Source: Alkalibacillus salilacus
GTDB taxonomy: Bacteria > Bacillota > Bacilli > Bacillales > Alkalibacillaceae
Reading direction: 5' to 3'
DNA: 64,000 bases
NCBI RefSeq assembly: GCF_030812915.1
Contig: NZ_JAUSTQ010000010.1
Location: 36,259-100,258 of the forward strand
This document shows, one piece after another, positions 63,213 through 64,000 of the stretch. The translations under genes were made by a program, and so were the position numbers. The notes beneath the pieces were generated by a model. The model saw nothing but the letters and a program-made list of their open reading frames with translations. It was not told the origin of the DNA and did not search any database. Every line of letters begins with the position of its first letter. Positions within the stretch are counted from its first letter, which is position 1.

Positions 63213-63602
63213 ATGCCTTATTTAAACGAAGAAGAAGGACGCATGGCATCACGTTATTTATTCTTATCCATGACCATCGTCGTCTTAGAACAAGATATTC
63301 GCTCCGTTGAAAACGGCCCATATAAAATCAAAGAACCATACCTAGAACTACTGCGGCGCATGATCCACCAAGCCCGCACCGAACGACGCGAACTACGCAA
63401 AACCATGGACCAGAAAAAAATCGACGTCGTCTTCATCGAAAAAAACGACACCTTTTCAACCTATTTATTCCTGGCCCGCGGTTACGAAGAAGAACGGCGC
63501 TACTTCAACCCCGCCGTCCGCAAAAAAGTCGAAAACATCCTAAATGAACTCATGTACGACATCACAACAAGCGTCACCAAACCCGCGCCGGATTTTGCTT
63601 AA
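63213..63602 (+). CDS. yhjD: YhjD-like protein
   Basis: This 129-residue helical, charged cytosolic protein resembles B. subtilis YhjD in length and key stretches: YLFLSMTIVVLEQDIRSVENGPYKIKEPYLELL, KKIDVVFIEKNDTFSTYLFLARGYEE and YFNPAVRKKVENILNELM. Function is unknown; in B. subtilis the gene also lies near yhjE and addAB. It starts at ATG 63213 after CCGGAGGG. GC content and codon use rise in the second half (many C-ending codons), as in addA and addB. Confidence 0.85.
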   Translation: MPYLNEEEGRMASRYLFLSMTIVVLEQDIRSVENGPYKIKEPYLELLRRMIHQARTERRELRKTMDQKKIDVVFIEKNDTFSTYLFLARGYEEERRYFNPAVRKKVENILNELMYDITTSVTKPAPDFA

Positions 63603-63614
63603 AGATATAAAAAG

Positions 63615-63665
63615 TCGTTCAGTTAAACTTGCAGCACCTGATGCATCCTTAACTGAACGATTTTT
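63615..63665 (+). terminator. Terminator of yhjD with long loop
   Basis: Perfect 12-bp arms TCGTTCAGTTAA and TTAACTGAACGA enclose a 22-base loop that can itself form a small TGCA...TGCA hairpin, then TTTTT. Confidence 0.85.
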
Positions 63666-63721
63666 CATTTTGTGGGCATTTACAACCTTTCGTGAAGCGC
63701 TTGTCCCGTAAATTTCAGATG

Positions 63722-63930
63722 GATAGAGTCCACATAATTGTGTAAGTAGGCGATTTATCATCGAGTTCCGCGGCTTTTCCATCGACCTGCAGACGTTTTC
63801 CATCGACTCCACATCAAATATCATCGCTTGGAGGAAGTTTACCATCGACTGCACAACCGTTATCATCGAGTTTTGAATCTTTTCCATCGAGTTAGCTTCT
63901 GTTACCGATAGAGTCCATATAATTGTGTAA
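63722..63930. repeat. 24-bp direct repeats flanking array E
   Basis: Copies at 63722-63745 and 63907-63930 begin GATAGAGTCC and end ATAATTGTGTAA; they differ by one base (CACATAA versus CATATAA). The first contains the imperfect palindrome CACA-TAAT-TGTG. They bracket the 21-bp array exactly. Confidence 0.88.
63759..63911. repeat. Array E: seven exact-spaced 21-bp units plus one degenerate
   Basis: CATCG (reverse of the CGATG core) occurs at 63759, 63780, 63801, 63822, 63843, 63864 and 63885, each exactly 21 bases on; an eighth, decayed unit is at about 63906. On the minus strand the cores read CGATGGAAAA, CGATGATAAC, CGATGGTAAA and CGATGATATT. The tails vary and often end in ACT or GT. Confidence 0.88.
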
Positions 63931-63956
63931 AAAGGGTCATTTTCCTCTCCACATGG

Positions 63957-64000
63957 TACAATGTTTTCAACCACAAAAACGATTACCAGGAGGAGAGTAT
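63957..64000 (+). promoter_or_regulatory. -10 box and ribosome-binding site of the next gene
   Basis: TACAAT (63957-63962) may be a -10 element. AGGAGGAGAG (about 63989-63998) is a strong ribosome-binding site, so a plus-strand gene begins at or just past the window end. Confidence 0.5.

Noticed and set aside
63540..63974. A 144-codon minus-strand frame whose middle reads as heptads beginning Ser-Met (SMEKIQN, SMITVVQ, SMVNFLQ)
   Set aside because: The heptads follow directly from a 21-base DNA period. The frame starts at a GTG in the next gene's promoter area without a ribosome-binding site and runs antisense into yhjD. At 45.6 kb the same repeat family has 20-base steps that break any such frame. 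I treat it as non-coding.

Overview
The window is a 64 kb chromosomal segment of a low-GC, endospore-forming Bacillaceae bacterium. Gene content and order are close to Bacillus subtilis over long blocks (yjcHGF; cotZ-cotO-fabI; yjbO-N-M/K-I-H-G; coiA, mecA, yjbE, spx, yjbC; trpS, yjbA, fabF-fabH; yitW-V-U and yitT-S; addB-addA with yhjE and yhjD). Acidic exported proteins, such as the siderophore-binding and BsuPI-type lipoproteins, suggest a salt-tolerant or alkaliphilic genus. That is an inference from composition. I see no phage, insertion sequence, CRISPR array, tRNA or rRNA.

Layout. 1-5 kb: an aldo/keto reductase cut by the window edge, a YutG-like phosphatase, yjcH-yjcG-yjcF, a DUF421 membrane protein and a metallo-beta-lactamase-fold hydrolase. 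5-7.6 kb: sporulation coat genes with sigma-K-like promoters, then fabI with a FapR box. 7.7-22 kb: a SEDS-family gene, a minus-strand block (relQ, nadK, rluD-like), a plus-strand block (CYTH protein, truncated globin, spxH), pepF, coiA, cls, mecA, a TerC protein, spx and yjbC. Spx, MecA and SpxH are linked in the ClpXP/ClpCP proteolysis network. 22-31 kb: a secreted glycosidase-like protein, a T-box-controlled trpS, yjbA, fabF-fabH with a FapR box, and a BacA/UppP phosphatase. 31-42 kb: the yit genes, a phosphonate/phosphite-type ABC transporter (phnD-C-E-E) and D-amino-acid transaminase. 42-51 kb: a degenerate GH13 amylase-like membrane protein, rocD, and a Fur-boxed siderophore uptake locus with a FhuF-like reductase. 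51-64 kb: small membrane proteins, DUF418, a PerR-boxed P1B-4 metal ATPase (PfeT-like), addA-addB, yhjE and yhjD.

The most unusual signal lies between genes. At least nine intergenic gaps carry tandem arrays of degenerate units repeating every 21 bp (sometimes 20), which is two helical turns. One family has a CGATGRTAAA core (45.6, 52.7 and 63.8 kb). A second has quasi-palindromic TTGTTTAATAAT or TTGTCTAACAAT cores (13.6 and 25.0 kb). A third has TTGARATAAC-like cores (5.1, 6.6, 22.2 and 42.2 kb). The 63.8 kb array is bracketed by near-identical 24-bp direct repeats. I know of no described function for them. Other points of note are a GH13 homologue that has lost nearly all catalytic residues, an AddB without a Walker A lysine, and several very small genes with good ribosome-binding sites.
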